Positions 61,301 through 64,000 of a stretch of 64,000 nucleotides of DNA are shown in pieces; position 1 is the first letter of the stretch; each line of letters starts with the position of its first letter. Below the pieces are notes generated by a model. That model did not search any database. It was not told the DNA's origin and saw only the letters and a program-made list of their open reading frames with translations. The DNA is from CAVXFL01 sp963761015 (GTDB lineage: Bacteria > Pseudomonadota > Alphaproteobacteria > Acetobacterales > Acetobacteraceae), in NCBI GenBank assembly GCA_963761015.1, contig CAVXFL010000020.1:682001-746000 (forward strand), read 5' to 3'. Made by a program: the position numbers and the translations under genes.

Positions 61301-62805
61301 CGTGCGGCCTTTCGATCCACAGCGATCCGCGTCTGCTCGAGCAGATGATCCGCAACCTGCTTTCGAACGCCTTGAAATACACCAAGCGCGGCAAGGTGCT
61401 GCTCGGCTGCCGCCGGCGCGAAGGAATGCTGAGCATCGAGGTCTGGGACACCGGGGTCGGCATCCCGGAGGAGGAACTGCAGGCGATCTTCGAGGAATAC
61501 CATCAGCTCGACAATGCCGCGCGCGAACGCAGCCGCGGCCTCGGCCTCGGTCTTTCCATCGTGCAGCGCCTGGGAAATTTGCTGGGCCATCGGGTGCGCG
61601 TCCGCTCGCAGCCGGGCAAGGGCTCGGTCTTCGCCATCGAGGTCACGCTTCCGCCGGGCGAGACCGAATCGGCGCGTGAGCACCATCGGCTCCGCGCAGG
61701 AAGACGGGATCGCCGAAGGCGCTCGCCGCACCGGCACGATCCTGGTCGTCGAGGACGATCCCGAGGTGCGCGAACTGCTCGAACTGCTCCTCAAGGACGA
61801 GGGCCATCGCACGGCAACGGCGCCGGACGGCATCGCGGCGCTGGAATTGGTGGCGCGCGGCACGGTCCGGCCCGACCTCATCCTTGCGGACTACAATCTG
61901 CCGAACGGCATGAACGGGCTCCAGCTCACCGCGAAGCTGCGGGAAAAGCTCCATCGCCAGATTCCGGTCATCATTCTGACCGGCGACATCTCGACCGATA
62001 CCTTGCGCGATATCGCGCTTCAGGACTGTGTGCAGCTCAACAAGCCGGTGAAGCTGAAGGAGCTGACGCAGGTCATCCAGCGTCTCCTCGCCGACATCGC
62101 AGTCCGCGGCGCCTCGCGCGCGCCGCACCCCGCCGAAGCGGCCGGCGGTTCGGGAGCCGCCCGTCATCTTCGTCGTCGACGACGACAGCCACGTGCGCGA
62201 GGCGATTCGCGAGCGTGCTCGAGGACGACGGCCGGACCGTCGAGGATTATGCGTCCTGCGAGGCATTCCTCGAAGCCTATCGTCCGGGCCGCGAAGCCTG
62301 CCTCCTGATCGATGCCTACCTGCCCGGAATGAGCGGGCTCGAATTGCTGCAGCGGCTGCACGATGCGGGCCATCGGCTGCCGGCCATCATGATCACCGGC
62401 AACAGCGACGTGCCGATGGCGGTTCAAGCCATGAAGGCGGGCGCTTCGGACTTCATCGAGAAGCCGATCGGCCGCGGCGAACTGCTCGCCAGCGTCGAGC
62501 GCGCGCTCGAACAGTCGCGGGATGCGGGCAAGCTGTCCGCCTGGCGGGAGGATGCGGCGAACCGCATCGCCGGCCTCACGCCGCGGCAGCGCCAGATCAT
62601 GGACCTGGTCCTCGCCGGCCACCCCAGCAAGAACATCGCCGCGGATCTCGGCATCAGCCAGCGCACCGTCGAGAACCATCGCGCCTCGATCATGGAGAAG
62701 ACCGGCTCGAAGTCGCTTCCGGCGTTGGCCCGCTTGGCGCTTGCCGCCGCCGGGAACGGCGCCGACGGCGTTCAGGATAGCCCCGCCGCGAATTGCAGTA
62801 GCTAG
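58362..62805 (+). CDS. CheB-CheR-PAS-kinase-receiver-receiver-LuxR fusion protein (about eight frameshifts)
   Basis: About 1,480 residues. Order: CheB methylesterase (VVGIGASAGGLDACRKLLDA; QHLDPTHESMM; SGTGADGSLGLKAVKENGG, triad Ser-His-Asp); CheR methyltransferase (RRIERRMAMAAIETDDMNRY; INVTSFFRDPSVFDFLAEKI; WIAGCSTGEETYSLAML); a coiled coil (SVNEEFQSTNEELLTSKEEL); PAS (LFLDTELNIRFFTPATKSLF); HisKA (AAASHDLRQPLQTL) and ATPase (GLGLGLSIVQRLGNLLGHRV); receiver 1 (LILADYNLPNGMNG, NKPVK); receiver 2 (FVVDDDSHVREAI, LLIDAYLPGMSG, EKPIG); LuxR HTH (LTPRQRQIMDLVLAGHPSKN). Breaks near 59035, 59806, 59890, 60125, 61053, 61675, 62150 and 62210 each need one base. All modules stay intact, so errors are likelier than decay. 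ATG 58362 has GGGGAG upstream. Confidence 0.85.
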
Positions 62806-63458
62806 TTTCCGAGCCTATCGCGGCGGCATTCTCGATGGGTAATACCAACCGCTCGGTCCGTTGACTCGAATGCGAATGCGAATGGAGCGGCTCGGCGCAG
62901 TGTGATTTGCGGGTTGCCCGTGGAGACTTGGCGGACGGCTATGACCGCGGCGATCACACGGACAGATCTGTCGGTGACGGAGCTGCGCGAGGCGGCGGCG
63001 TGCGCGAGCGATGCGAAGGCGATGCGTCGAATGCCGGCAATCGCGCTGGTGCTCGACGGCTGGGCACGGCAAGCGGCGGCGGAAGCCGGCGGCATGGACA
63101 GGTATTCCGCAGCGGATCGAACCACCACCCTCCCGTCAGGCAGCGCACGCAACGTCTTGGGATTACCGGGACGCAGCTGGCGACGAACCGGCATCAAGTT
63201 CAGCGCATTGGAGCGATGACCGCGGAAGCGAGGAAGCTCCGCCCGGCAGCCTCGGTCGCCAGCTGCGCCGCGCGCAGCTCGCGCAACTGCGCCGTCGCGG
63301 CGCGACGCTTGGATATGCGTAGTTTCCGACTCTACCGAGGCCGCTGCGCCAATTCTAGTTAGGTCGCGCACTCACATCGCGTTCGCAGGCGGATCGCGGC
63401 GAGAGCGGCTGCACTGAGGCGGTTCGGGGTCGGGAGATGAAGATGGTAGATCGAGTCA
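62806..63458. other. intergenic stretch with transposase fragment
   Basis: About 650 bases between the large signalling gene and DUF3141. The only recognisable content is an IS630-like N-terminal fragment from 62941. The rest (to 62940 and from about 63100) shows no convincing frame. Short sequences beginning AGTTTCCGA occur near both edges (about 62810 and 63325), but the match is too weak to call a repeat. Confidence 0.4.
62941..63100 (+). pseudogene. N-terminal fragment of an IS630-family transposase
   Basis: From ATG 62941 the frame reads TRTDLSVTELREAAACASDA, KAMRRMPAIALVLDGWARQA and AAEAGGMDR, which aligns with the helix-turn-helix start of IS630 transposases (ELRxxAxxxxDxxxARRxLALAxxxDGxxRxEAAxxGGMDR). 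After GGMDR the match stops; the DDE catalytic domain is absent. No inverted-repeat pair could be found by eye. Confidence 0.55.
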
Positions 63459-64000
63459 ATGTCAAAGCCGGTATCGCCGATGCGTTCGTTCGGCCTCGGG
63501 TTGCCCGCGTTTCCGAACGCCGCCGCAGCGTGTTCCGGCAACCCTATGAAGACCTGGCCGGAATACATGGTCGATGCGCTCCAGCGCAGCGTTCTCTTCC
63601 TCGATCTGCTGCGGCGGCGCGGCAACGAAGAGATCGAGATCACGTCACGGCCGATGGCCACCGTGCTGCGCTTCGGCCATGAGGTGCTGATGACGGCCGT
63701 GTCGCTGCCGCGGCCGATCAACTACACGCTCTCGCGCATCGTGCCGCCGCCAGGGGTCGCGACCGACCCGCGCAAGCGGCCGGTCGTGGTGGTGGACCCG
63801 CGCGCCGGCCAGGGGCCGGGCATCGGTGGCTTCAAGGCGGAGAGCGAGATCGGCGATGCCCTCGAATGCGGGCCATCCGGTCTATTTCATCGGCTTCGGA
63901 GCGATGCCCGCGCCCGGCCAGCAGTTCCTGGACGTCGTCGAGGGGCAGGTGAAGTTCTTCGAGCGGGTGGTCGAGCTCCATCCGGACGCGCCGCGTCCGT
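63459..64000 (+). CDS. DUF3141 (PHA-synthase-like alpha/beta hydrolase), 5' part, one frameshift, cut by the window end
   Basis: The frame from ATG 63459 reads MSKPVSPMRSFGLGLPAFPN, TWPEYMVDALQRSVLFLDLL, RRRGNEEIEITSRPMATVLR and PVVVVDPRAGQGPGIGGFKA, the N-terminal region of DUF3141 proteins, relatives of poly(3-hydroxyalkanoate) synthases. At 63865 GCCCTCGAATGCGG needs one G removed to continue ALNAGHPVYFIGFGAMPAPG and QVKFFERVVELHPDAPR. The nucleophile and the C-terminal part lie outside the window. In related genomes this gene often precedes phosphate acetyltransferase, acetate kinase and fabI, so those may follow here. Confidence 0.82.
   Translation, partial: MSKPVSPMRSFGLGLPAFPNAAAACSGNPMKTWPEYMVDALQRSVLFLDLLRRRGNEEIEITSRPMATVLRFGHEVLMTAVSLPRPINYTLSRIVPPPGVATDPRKRPVVVVDPRAGQGPGIGGFKAESEIGDALECGPSGLFHRLRSDARARPAVPGRRRGAGEVLRAGGRAPSGRAAS

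Noticed and set aside
62806..63350. Direct repeat of AGTTTCCGA-type segments flanking the IS630 fragment
   Set aside because: Only about nine bases match exactly; similarity beyond that is at chance level for this composition.

Overview
The window is about 64 kb of GC-rich DNA with dense gene packing, frequent ATGA/GTGA overlaps and many GTG or TTG starts. Protein content and gene order (gyrA-coaD-cyclophilin; dapF-mtaB-ftsY; rpmI-rplT-pheS-pheT; DUF2007 with a TrmN6-like methyltransferase opposite a polyprenyl synthetase) point to an alphaproteobacterium, most likely of the Rhodospirillales/Acetobacteraceae. That placement is inference from similarity I recognise, not from a search.

Layout. 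0-16 kb: the 3' part of gyrA, coaD, an exported cyclophilin, tRNA-Lys(UUU), a decayed gene, an RlmI-like methyltransferase, a NUDIX hydrolase, a Tat-exported formamidase-family protein, an AI-2E permease with a long soluble tail, an IS3 scar next to a half gene, then a minus-strand run GST-CmcJ/NvfI-like oxygenase-SDR-dapF-mtaB-ftsY. 16-25 kb: rpmI-rplT, a hairpin, pheST, small dioxygenase/cupin genes, a TetR gene divergent from a DUF4188 gene, an NDP-forming acyl-CoA synthetase and an Lrp regulator. 25-37 kb (accessory): an 895-residue beta-helix/RTX-type secreted protein, an EamA permease, a MoaD-like protein, a three-subunit molybdenum hydroxylase, an Asp-box propeller and two luciferase-like monooxygenases. 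37-53 kb: mixed housekeeping and catabolic genes (YraN, PcaC, penicillin acylase, Bpt, TrmN6-like, polyprenyl synthetase, K+ channel, acyl-CoA dehydrogenase plus CoA transferase, N-formylglutamate amidohydrolase, DEAD helicase), a candidate small RNA at about 48.56-48.65 kb and tRNA-Val(GAC). 53-64 kb: a signalling region with ArsR/DUF899, a hybrid histidine kinase, an orphan receiver, a Crp/Fnr regulator and a very large CheB-CheR-PAS-kinase-receiver-receiver-LuxR protein, ending in a truncated DUF3141 gene.

A dominant property of the sequence is about two dozen single-base frameshifts. Many lie in short homopolymers, and they hit indispensable genes (ftsY, pheT) as well as accessory ones. 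I read them as base-calling or assembly errors in an otherwise intact genome and give the full span of each affected gene. Genuine decay is limited to the gene remnant after tRNA-Lys, the half BCAM0308-type gene with its IS3 scar, and an IS630-like fragment.

The most promising non-protein signal is the small RNA candidate after the CoA-transferase gene: it has a promoter-like pair, a GC hairpin, a hairpin presenting CCTCCCT (anti-Shine-Dalgarno) in its loop, and a perfect Rho-independent terminator. The most promising protein-level groupings are the Mo-hydroxylase/MoaD/propeller/luciferase cluster and the seven-module signalling protein.
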